Source of the DNA: Bolinopsis microptera | Lineage: Eukaryota; Ctenophora; Tentaculata; Lobata; Bolinopsidae | DNA: 64,000 nucleotides | Direction: 5' to 3' | Assembly (NCBI RefSeq): GCF_026151205.1 | Contig: NC_087072.1 | Coordinates: 19,248,103-19,312,102, forward strand | In this document: positions 36,201 through 48,200 of the stretch, in pieces | How the letters are laid out: each line of letters starts with the position of its first letter | Position numbering within the stretch: the stretch's first letter is position 1 | Made by a program: the position numbers and the translations under genes | Notes under the pieces: model-generated | What the model was told of the DNA's origin: nothing | The model's database searches: none | Seen by the model: only the letters and a program-made list of their open reading frames with translations

Positions 36201-39200
36201 GTATTTTATGTACGCTTACTCATTACTGTATGTCAAGCTTACTGACATTTTTCCCGACTTACAGACATAGTGTCTTTAACTTTAACTAAAGACACTTTAA
36301 CTAATGATTTAGGTCTTTATAAATTAGAATACAAAAGGTTGATTTATTTGTCTCACCGTTACTATTATTTAGTTAAGTTATTATAATTTATAACAACTCA
36401 TTATATATTTCTCATTACCTGTTGGTCATATTGACGGTCCTGCTCTGATAACATGAACTCCTGAGCGTAAGGGTTGAAGTTAGCGTAGTTAGGGTCCGGG
36501 TGATAAGAACCACCATGACCACCACCACCACCTCCTCCTCCACCATTACCGCTGTGGTTTACACCGGGGTATTGACTGCTGTAATCTGAAATAATGAGTA
36601 CTTTAGAAGTTGGCTCAACTTTACCTGATTAATCTCATTAATTTTTATTTTTATCTAATCCAAATTTTCGAACAACCGACTGTGTATTTAAACGCACACA
36701 CCGATAAGTCTCCGATGAACATGTTTTGTTGCCAGCTCCGCGGTTCATTAAGTTCCAGTACGTGTTATAAATAATTACTCTGCTTTACTGAATATATCAC
36801 CCTGCAATTGATACTGTTCATAAACAGCACTATGGTATCCCCTGAGCCCATAATATTGAGTAGGTCTCTTAGCGGTATTGAGGTGCAGATAACAGTTTGA
36901 GTTATGTTATAATCCCTTATCATTTCAATACTTCCCCTTTGGCGAAGAAACTGGAAGCTTCTGGTGACTTAATGTGTTCCTGTGTACATTTCAGCACGTC
37001 GTAACCACCATGATTATTTCACAGTTTTATCAGCAAGGGGGGAATGCAACGTCAATTAATGTCAATTAATGTCAATTAATGTCAATTAATGTCAATTAAT
37101 GTCAATTAATGTCAATGTCAGTTTTGCAAAATTTTGGAATACTGACATTAATTGACACGATATTTTTCGACCAGAAATTATGTAGTTCTACCATATTTTT
37201 AGCACTTTAGAACGTTTATATCATCAATTTATTCACTACTATCACATATGGAAATGTGAAATGTGAAAAAAATTCAGATCATTAAACAATAAAACTAAAA
37301 TAATACGGTTTCCCGAAATTTAATTTTCTTAAATGGGCGTGGCCATCCAAGGGCGTGGTTCTCAACATCATCAGAACTTAAAACCCACATTAAACGAAAT
37401 GCCTTCATGACATTTATATTTGAATAACGAATCTTAAACAGCTAACATTACTCCTTCATACTAAAAAAGCCGATTCTAGATATTTTACCTGTATAAGAAA
37501 CCAATAAAATATGGGCGTGGCCGGTGGGGACCGAAGGTGGAAGAGTTGGAAGCTGAAATTTTTTTTGGTGGTCTTTGAACCTAAGGATCAACAGATAAGA
37601 ACATACTCATAATTGTTCAAGGACATTTTGTTTTTTTGAACCGGTCTAACTTACATAGACGTGAATATCTTGAATATTTATCGAATAATGATAATCTCAA
37701 ATTTCTAGACAAATTAATGTCAATTAATGTCAATTAATGTCAATTAATGTCAATTAATGTCAATTAATGTCAATTAATGTCAATGTCAGTTTGGGGTTTT
37801 TATGGAATACTGACATTAATTGACGTTGCATCACCCCCATCAGCAATGCCCAACGGCCAACAATCAATATGTACATCAAACCACACTCATTCTTCACTTA
37901 AGTAATCCACACTGCACTACCATCTGAATCCTTTCTAGAAGATTCTTTGTAAATTGACTCGAGTGATAAATAGTTAGAAATATGGGCGAGTCAATCAAAC
38001 GAACTAATTTATTTTCTATTTTATAGGCTGAAGTCAACGTCTTCTGAACATTATACAGCTGCATTATGGTGAGTTAACTTTGTAACATCTTCCAATTTAT
38101 CTTAGGTTAAATTTCTATACTAGCGAATCGGCGCTTTTTGAAGATTCTGCTATCTCTTGGTCGTCTAAATACTTGACGACCTCTAATACGCGGCATGCAC
38201 ATTCTCCAGGAACAATATCGCCAGATAAGTTCCGGTGAGGCTCAAGTAAGTAGTATGGGCTACACCGTGCATGTTCTAGTCCAGCCTGGGTACATGGAGG
38301 ATGGTAGTTCATAACTACAATATTTTCCGAAGCTAAATTTTAGGCGCTGGAGTCGGATTAAATAGCAACCAGTTTATCAAGAGTCTCCTAGACTAAATAC
38401 TATGAATTACTCAAATAAACCTCAAACGTTAAAATTAAATTTCGGCCCGATATGCTATGGTTTATATTGAAATAACTTGCATTGCTGAGTTTTTCCCTGT
38501 TATCTAATTCGACATGGGAGACGCATGTTGAAGGATTTTGAAAAAACAGGAGATATCGTCGACATAATCTTATAACCTAAGCTAAGTAAGGTACTTCAAG
38601 TTCGAAATTAATCGACAATTGCAAATTCTCTCAAGTTGTCTAACACTTCAACCGTTCAGCCAGGTGAGTTAGATGCTGCAGACACAGCCCTGATGATACA
38701 GGTACTTGAGAGGCTTCTCAACGACGACTCCTTCCTGGACGATGAGATCAAGAAGGAGATAAAACAGTATGATAACGATGGTAACCTCAAGATCGACCGG
38801 GCTGAGTTCCAGGTCAGTGGCAGGCTCATTTGTAAAAGTGGGAAAAGAGTTAAATTCATTTGGCAGTTTGCATACGTAATACATAATATAGTTGTAGTGT
38901 ATGCTTCAAATCAATCTTAGAAACTAAAAATTGGAAACGAATTACTCAGTAGTCATACACGATCCATGGTTCATATAACGCAAATAAGTGCCGCAATAAG
39001 ATATATGTTGCAGCAAATGCTGAACTCCTATCTGGGAACGATAAGTGAGGACGAGAGCTCGGAGTTGTTCGACGATATCGACAAGGACGGATCTGGGTTT
39101 ATCGAGATCAGCGAGCTAAAACGGGTTCTACGGAACCAGATGTAAGTACTGAGTAGTAACCAATTTTGTGAGTTACTAAAAAATTAGCGAATCATGGTTA

Positions 39201-42200
39201 CTAAGATTACTTACAATTACCATTGATTTTCTGAAGTCGAAAATTCGATCTTAAAGACCTATCTTATTCTTTCTTATTTTGTTCACGTATAATTTTTCGT
39301 AATGAAGTTTAAACAATTTCCACTCTCAGAATGCTGGAACTAGACAGGCTGAAGCTCGAGAATGGAATGTAGCTGGAACTTTCTACGAGAGAGAACAATC
39401 ATGGACTGAATTTTTTTAACCGCCAGACTTTGGCCAAAAAACTCTTAAACGTTGCTCAATTGTTCTGGTGTCAACCTGTGAATTCCCAGATTTTAAATTA
39501 TAAATTTCAGAACTCGGAGATTATTTCAAAATGATTTTCGTTTTTGCATGCAGGATCCGAGTCATTGGAACAAAACTTATTGTTAATGTATTGAACGGAA
39601 CGCCCTTATTTGGAAATTTGGTATTATGTATACACTAAATGGCTAGTGATAGACAAGTTAAGTTCTGACGTTATATAATTATATTTATCCTTGATCTAAG
39701 AATTATATGTAGCTAATATGTAGATAATACTTATTATTAAGCTGTGAAAAATATTTCGTTTTATCAGTAAATTTTCATCTAGTCTAACAATTTATGTTTG
39801 TGAAATTTAATCGTTTGCAAAAAAGAAGAACGATAGCCAATACTGTATCATTTCATTGCAATAAATATCCTTGTTTTATTTATCAACTTACCTTCCATGC
39901 TCATGGTTTCTCGAACTTTCTCTCTCAAGGCAGTGGGATCCACGTTTTTGCTTCGCTGTGAGTATCGCTTTGGTTTAACTGTCACTATCTCGCCCTCTGT
40001 TTGAACTGTCATACTCTGAGATAAACAAAAGTTATTCGGAATCAATTACCATCAAGAACGGATAAACAAACTTGTGCGTCAATATGAAAGTCATTATATA
40101 CGGTTTATAAACGTCAACAAACCCGTTTCAACACAATTACCTTGAATTTAGGCTGCTGTAAAACAGGCATATTTGCTACAGGCATTCTGTCTTGATGACT
40201 GGGTGGGAGTTCAGCATCTTGGTAGGCTACAGCTACTCTTTCCTCCTGGTCTGATTCTGTAGGACTGCCTGAGGGGAACACTTATCATTAAGAAAAAGTG
40301 AAAGTGAAAGAATAAAGAAATAATACTGATGATATTAGCAACTTGAGCAGGAGTAGGAACCGTCAAGTGTCAACCGTAATTGACATTTCTTGTTATCGTA
40401 TATATACAAATTGAGGGCCCTGAAACTTACTATTAGAGTGGTTGGCAGCCATTTCTTGTGCCTTCTCTTGAGCGATCTTGTAGATTAGAGAGTTTTGGTT
40501 GGGTGAAGTGCGAGTGTGTCGACTGCGACCTTTGCCAACGACCGTCCCTCCTTCCTCCCTGTGACGGGACTGTGTGGCTACACGCTGAACATCCAGGCCT
40601 AATCTCAGCTGATCCAACCTTAGCTGCTCCAGCTGCTTCCAGATCTCATCCTCATTATCACGGCCTCGTCTCCCTGCCAAAAGTACAGTTTTTTAAAATT
40701 TTTACTTCGGAGTATTCCAACAGCCACATTGTTACACAAGTGCAACCAGCCAATTACAGGAAGCCGAAGGATTTGTTTTAGCCAGTGACGGTTAGGGTAG
40801 TGTGTACCATACTTTCTTCGCCCGAGACTTTGCTGCAATGTGCAGCTCCTCATTTAACCCTCACACCCGATTTCTCGAGTATTCGGCTGAGTAGACCGGG
40901 GGGCTGCATAGACCACTCAGGATCCTTAGTTGAACGTCAACGACGCTCACCCCACGACCAGGCAGACAGTGGGATTCGAACCCGCAACCTTACGATTGCA
41001 AAGCTGGCGTTCTAACCAACTGGCCGTTAATTTGTCAAATTATAATTTTGTACCATTTTTAATGTTCTGTTCATTTATAATTGTTCTTGAAGTTGGTTTG
41101 GAATAATTAATTATTAAGTTCTCGATTTATTTCGAAATGCCACTGATAAAAAATGATGGTGTTACCTGGTCGGCGGGTATTGTCGGGCTCGTCCTCAAAC
41201 TCATCGTCATCAGAACTGAAAGTGTGTTGTCAGCATCAAAAAAATGTCAATAATTAAGTCCAGGCATAGGTGACCCAATAACAAAATTTTGAAGGGCAAA
41301 CCAAAGAGCTGTGTAACTGTTACGAAACGAAAAACAAAATGAGTAATAAAAATAAAACTTACTCGTAGTCCCGGTAACGAAGGGGTTTCCTGTCTCTGCC
41401 TCCACCCCGTCGTTTGCCAGCACTAGGTCTTTCTCGGTCTCGATCAAAGTCTCTGCTAAATTCTCGTGGTCTCTGCTCGGTGTCTCGATCTCTGCCTCGG
41501 TGCTTGACTTCCCGCTCTTTTTCCAGCTCTCCGTCCGGATTGTTCCTATTTCCTCCTCTTCTTCTACTATTTCCCCTCTCGGAGGGGACAGGTTCTTTCT
41601 CCACTAGTTCCTCAGGAGGTGACGTGCCTGTTCCTACTCCTACAGTATACGAGTCTGCCATTTCTACTTTGTCGAATTTCTGCGGTTTGTATCCGCCGCC
41701 GCCGCGTCTGCCGCCCCGACTTCGAGAGCGATCTTCACGTTCGTGCCTTTCTCCCTCAGGACTCTTCGCTCGATCTCGTGGATCTGGCTTAGTCCGTCTT
41801 CCTGAGTGACTTCTGTCCTCGCGTTCACGAGGGCCCTGATTTGGTTTACCAGACTCGTTATTGTAGTTGGGTCTGCGGTACGACTCCTTGCCGATATCGT
41901 TCTCCCGATCCCCTACTCTGCTCTGGTCCTCATTCGACCTGTGTTTAGATCGGCCTCGTCCCTCACGGCTCAATCTTCGCGTGTTCTGTCTAGGATCTGG
42001 TCCTACTCCAATTTCAGAGGATTCAGTCTGGACATAAGGGTTAGGGGGAGGACCTCTACCCTCGTCTCTTGGTACAAGGCTCCTGAATTCACTCTCCCGG
42101 TGTTTCTTTGGTGGTCCTTCTCGCTTCCGCCTTTGAGGCTTCTCTTTTTCCCACTGAAACACAGTACGAATAGATGAATGACTAGAGAATAAGGAAAAAA

Positions 42201-45200
42201 CAGAAACGGAATGTGATACTATTCAATTCAAAGTCGCGTGAAATTCGAATAAAGGAAAGTTTCCTACAAATAAAACATACATCTTCCTTAGGTTTCTGCT
42301 CAGATTCATCGAACATATCATGGACCCATTTCTTCTCCTTCTTACCACCCCAAACTCGGCCCGTGTTATCTGTTCGAGCACCACGTGACCTCTTGTCATC
42401 TGGGTTGGAATAGTTTCTGTCGTCATGCTGATAAAACATCCCCCTCTTAGGCACATGTGTGGGGCTTTCTTCATCTGACTTCTCTTTATCCTCATCACTT
42501 TCCGCATCGTTATCTTCCTCCTCGTTATCTTCCTCTTCATTGATCAGTTCCTCTTCATCCCCTTCATTTCGTTTTTTGTTTTCCTTTACTTTTTTGACTT
42601 TCCTCTCTTTATTTTCTTTCACTTCTTCTTTCTCTTCCACCTCTTCTTTTTCTTCCCCCTCTTCTTCATCTTTGCCTTTACCCTCTTCTTCATCTTTGCC
42701 TTCACCCTCATCGACCCTTTCGACTTGGTTTTCTCCTTCATTTACTTCAACTGGAGCGGCTGCAGTTTTCAAGGGATCATCTTCCTCTGCTCCAGATTGT
42801 ACCTGAGAAGCATAATGGATATAAAAACGGCTGCCAATGTTTGAACACACGATAACATAACGAATAATCTGAAAACGCTGTTTACGACAAGCACAACGTG
42901 GAATATTTAGATACGCACCGCCTTGTTGTGCAATTAAAACAGTACAGTATTATGTACACTAAACCAAACCAATTAATGTATTGTACATCACTCATAATGG
43001 TTCACATACTTCGGGAGTGGGGAGGCCGTTGTCTTCTTTGTCGGTTGCTGGAGTCTGCAAATATGAAAGTGTTACTTTAAAGAACTTAATGATGATCAAA
43101 TATAACATGCTAGTCAAATTTGAAGTGGTCTTGCCGTCGTACATTACAGAAATTATTATTTCATCATAGCACATAATGATGTACAAGAAGTATACCTCAT
43201 TAAGTCTAGAAAGCTCTTCGTCAGTTTGGTCGCTCTCACGCCCACTCTGAAAATTGAAATATTTAAAGATCCTCTTATTCGCTATGCTAAATTCTATTCA
43301 GAATTTCTTTGCAGAATAACTTTACTTGTAATTGATTTTCTGTGCCGAAGAATTCGTCGTATTGACTGCATTTTATAGCATATTTTAACAGACACACAGC
43401 ACTAGCTTGTACAATGACCGCACCTTTGTTGCCTGTCTTCAAATTTCTAAAGCGTGGAACAAATTAACGAGTTCCAGAATGATTCGCGAAGATGAAATAA
43501 TCGCCAAGGACTGTTCTTCTTGAAGAATATACACCTACTTCACATGAAGACACATTCTAGAAAAATCCTACACTGATCGACCGCTTAAATCGGTCTAGCA
43601 TTACATGAATGGACGGTCGTACAAACGCCCGCAAGGGCGGGCCGCCGTTATACAGTATAAACACGTACGTGTAAAAACGCGCGATTAAAGAAGAAAATTT
43701 GTGTTTCCATACTAAGTTGTTTTTGCGCCCTACAAACATGTACTTTTGAAACATAAATTTATTTGAAACTTTCCAGAACATAAAATAGATATATATAATT
43801 TTTGCAAATGGACAACTTGCATGAATTGAACGAAATTAGAGATATAGCTGCATGCAACAGATGTTGGGAAAATCTTTTTCAAGGGTACAGTTTACCGCAT
43901 TAAGGTATTTTTAAGAATCATTTTTGTCGGTAAATAAGATCCTGTTTTATAATAATAATAATATATATATTATTATTATACAATGAAAACAACGATTCTA
44001 CAAACTCAGAGTTTCATGCAAATGCAATCATCAGTGTATCAGAATAACTTACTAAATTAATAAATCCATGTTTTCCTTACAAGCTCCTTCATAAAATTAA
44101 CTTAACTAAACTAAATCAAAAACAAAATCAAACGAAACGAAACGAAATTGAAACGAAAATGAAATACAAGAACAAAAACTAAAATTAAAATAAAATATTC
44201 CTAAAAGCATTTCTTCAGCATAAACTTGTTGGTGTGCCTACATTTACTTATGAGTTCCCTCCTCCTATTTAATAGATTGCCATCTTTATTTAAAATAATA
44301 TAAAGTTTTTCAGTAAGGCAGAGATGACAATCTTTCGTACCCCCCTTGTACGGATGAGCATGTTTGATTATTTTCCAAGATATTTTATATGGTGTTTGTT
44401 TATCTTTCAACTCCCATATTTTCTTAGATAGCTCCGTCTGATTTCGTAGCTTCTCGAGTTTGAAAGAGCTTGTGTGTGAACTGAAACGGGTCTTAAAAGT
44501 GTTTTCAGTAAGCCCAATATATTTGTGCTCTTTCTTTTCATTTTCCACTGCAATAGTTGCTTCATATATCACTGCTGCTTCCAGGCATTGTCCGTTCAGT
44601 GGGCACATTTCCGGCTTTCTGCAATTGCACGTTTTCGATTTAATTGTAGGTTCTTTCTGAGCTTGGTGTCTGGTGCTCGCTAAGATGGATCCTACGTTGG
44701 GTAGGCAACTGTATGATAGCTTAATTGTGTTTCTGTTGAACATTTTGTGAAATTGGTGTCCTCTGGGGAAGTGCTTGTCTAGTAATCGGAGGAAGCTCTT
44801 GCCTATGTTTGTTGTTACATTTGAGCTGTATGGGGGGTTGAACCATATGATCTTCCTGGATCTCTTCCTGTTGGCTCGTGGCAAGGCGGTGCTAGTATCT
44901 GTAAACTCTAGTTGGTGGTCGTGGCCGCTTTCTTTAAGTGCTGTTCCGTAAATCCCTTTCGCTTTGTCAAACTCTTCTTTATTGCAGGAGATGTCCGATA
45001 GACGCCGGTTTATCATTTTGGGGAGCTGGTTTATGATTGTTGGCGCCGAAACATGTGAACTTGTCGGCCTATACATGCTCAACCAACTCCAGCAGTATAT
45101 TCCAGCCAACCAAATCGGTCTCTACAGAGACGACGGCCTAGCAATCATTCCACAAGCTAACGGACCGAAACTAGACCGAATCCGGAAAAAGATCACGGCT

Positions 45201-48200
45201 ATATTCAAGGAGGAAGGACTAAAGATCACAATAGAAACCAATCTCGTTGAAGTCGACTTCCTAGACGTGACACTTAATCTTGACAGTGGGAAATACTTCC
45301 CCTTCCGAAAGCCAAATGACACACCGCTATATATCAACAAGCAGTCAAACCACCCACCAACAATCATAAACCAGCTCCCCAAAATGATAAACCGGCGTCT
45401 ATCGGACATCTCCTGCAATAAAGAAGAGTTTGACAAAGCGAAAGGGATTTACGGAACAGCACTTAAAGAAAGCGGCCACGACCACCAACTAGAGTTTACA
45501 GATACTAGCACCGCCTTGCCACGAGCCAACAGGAAGAGATCCAGGAAGATCATATGGTTCAACCCCCCATACAGCTCAAATGTAACAACAAACATAGGCA
45601 AGAGCTTCCTCCGATTACTAGACAAGCACTTCCCCAGAGGACACCAATTTCACAAAATGTTCAACAGAAACACAATTAAGCTATCATACAGTTGCCTACC
45701 CAACGTAGGATCCATCTTAGCGAGCACCAGACACCAAGCTCAGAAAGAACCTACAATTAAATCGAAAACGTGCAATTGCAGAAAGCCGGAAATGTGCCCA
45801 CTGAACGGACAATGCCTGGAAGCAGCAGTGATATATGAAGCAACTATTGCAGTGGAAAATGAAAAGAAAGAGCACAAATATATTGGGCTTACTGAAAACA
45901 CTTTTAAGACCCGTTTCAGTTCACACACAAGCTCTTTCAAACTCGAGAAGCTACGAAATCAGACGGAGCTATCTAAGAAAATATGGGAGTTGAAAGATAA
46001 ACAAACACCATATAAAATATCTTGGAAAATAATCAAACATGCTCATCCGTACAAGGGGGGTACGAAAGATTGTCATCTCTGCCTTACTGAAAAACTTTAT
46101 ATTATTTTAAATAAAGATGGCAATCTATTAAATAGGAGGAGGGAACTCATAAGTAAATGTAGGCACACCAACAAGTTTATGCTGAAGAAATGCTTTTAGG
46201 AATATTTTATTTTAATTTTAGTTTTTGTTCTTGTATTTCATTTTCGTTTCAATTTCGTTTCGTTTCGTTTGATTTTGTTTTTGATTTAGTTTAGTTAAGT
46301 TAATTTTATGAAGGAGCTTGTAAGGAAAACATGGATTTATTAATTTAGTAAGTTATTCTGATACACTGATGATTGCATTTGCATGAAACTCTGAGTTTGT
46401 AGAATCGTTGTTTTCATTGTACAATGCTCCCCTCCCGGGTAGAGCACTCTTGAAACTGGATTTCTCCAAAAGAAACATCATATTATTATTATATATATAT
46501 AATAGTAGAATAATAGTATAATAGTCAAATTATATATATAATAGTAGAATTAATAAATAGTTGTTGTTTGGTTTCCCAAAGAGAGTGGGAAACCAAACAA
46601 CAACTATTTATTAGTTACGCTCCTTCGACTCGTCGTTGTTGAGCACTCTCGTTTGATAATAGTAGAATTATATATATAATAGTAGAATAACTATAATAGG
46701 AACAATCTGAGCAAGTTTGGGCGAATTTCTATGTGCCAAACTTGAGATATCACTTCAAACACAAGAAAATATCTCAAAATCGGTAATATATCCGGTGTTT
46801 GAAGTGATACATAAAGTTTGGCACATAGAAATTCGCCCAAACTCGCACAGATTGTTCTTATTATAGTTATCTTACTATCTGGAAAGTTTACAGAAAATTT
46901 ACCACCAAGATCTCGAGATTAATGCCTTGGTACCAAGTATTGTACCTTGGTACAGTTTGTTACAGAAAGTACAACTCACAGAAAGTTGACGGACAATAAC
47001 CTCAGGTTAGAACGATTCGTAGTCGACTAGTATACACTATACATGCGCATCGTTGTGGAAGGAGAGATCTTCTGAGGGCCTTGGTTTATTGAGTAAGAAA
47101 GGAAAAAATGTGGAATTTGATTCATTCTCGTGCAAATACGTGCGAGCATTCACTCTGGCATTTGACAACAACAAAAAAACTTTGTACGTCGATAAAAAGT
47201 AGCCAACCTGCGTCCTTTCTAGTAGTAGTAGGGAGTAGCCCTCCTTTCTTACAGGAGGAATATGCGACGATTTCGCCAGATTTGTGAAATGTAAATAATG
47301 TCATTAGTTTGTTATTTTCCTTTACTTAGGGTATGCAATGCAATGGTCCCTGGCCTTGCCCAATACATTCCTCTTTTATCCCACCTTCCATTACTGAACC
47401 CTGGCGATTACCTTTTGTACTGGATTTTATTCTATAGGTGGCGATCAAGATTAATTTTGCTATATCAGATCGTATAGTAGAAATCTGTAAGAGTTCCAAT
47501 CGGTCGATGAGTAAACAATATAATTGCCAATCAATTTTGTTTACAAAATACCAAATACGAATTTCTCTGCCATGATTATTTTCATATTTTTTTCAAACGC
47601 GAGAAACTTAACTGGTAAGAAATACCAAAAAGATTTGAAAACATCAATAATTATAGACACGATAAAGACATGATAACGATGTTTGAAGCTAATTGATGTC
47701 AAGTTACACTCGGACTTTCCATCATAGCTTTTGGATTATCAAATAACGGAGTAGTTCGCTGTTTATTTTGGATTACAGCAGCTTGAACTTTGAGGGAAAA
47801 CATAATATCAGAAAGTTGATGATAATCAGTTTACTGGTCATCTGGTGTTTCGGTGTCACTAATTTTGTTTACACTCGGTCACTTGTCAAGGCATGTACAG
47901 GTCTTTCGGCGAATTTTCTTTGTAATAAAATCATGGACTTAAATACTTTGTGGAACAATTTTAAAGTTTATTGATAAAAAAATGATAAATTTTAAAATAT
48001 CTCTCTACATTAAATAATTCCAGTAAGATTTTCAGTCAATGATCGTATCGTTTTTATGTCGTCCAATTTGACCTTGTGCAACAGCACAGCAGTGCCCAAC
48101 ACGCCACTGTACATTTTCCACTTCTGATGATAAAACCCCTCCAAACACTCGACTCCAGTTCCCGTCAGATTAGTAAGCACCCCAATATAAGCATCCTCAA

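Larger units (their letters stand above)
43979..46421. mobile_element. Head-to-head pair of Penelope-like elements (near-perfect palindrome)
   Basis: Left arm 43979-45043 and right arm 45357-46421 are each exactly 1,065 bp and reverse complementary, with identical translated proteins. The 313-bp spacer (45044-45356) belongs to the right-hand copy. Each copy is a 5'-truncated Penelope-like element that keeps the C-terminal GIY-YIG endonuclease and a shared 3' untranslated region of about 220 bp. Both 5' truncation points meet at 45043/45044. The pair lies in the large CASC3 intron 2. AT microsatellite sequence of similar composition flanks both outer ends. Confidence 0.88.

Noticed and set aside
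40960-41030. True tRNA gene
   Set aside because: A and B boxes are present, but the acceptor stem does not close well and a SINE body and tail follow directly.
41414-42177. Long plus-strand frames rich in Ser, Leu and Arg
   Set aside because: They are antisense to the RG/RD-rich CASC3 exon 6, whose charged codons read as open in other frames.
42459-42806. 115-residue plus-strand Ser/Phe-rich frame
   Set aside because: Antisense of the Glu/Lys-rich part of CASC3 exon 5; low complexity only.
45122-45436. Minus-strand 104-residue frame across the Penelope spacer
   Set aside because: Antisense to the RT fragment of the right copy; it only looks coding because it enters the inverted arm.
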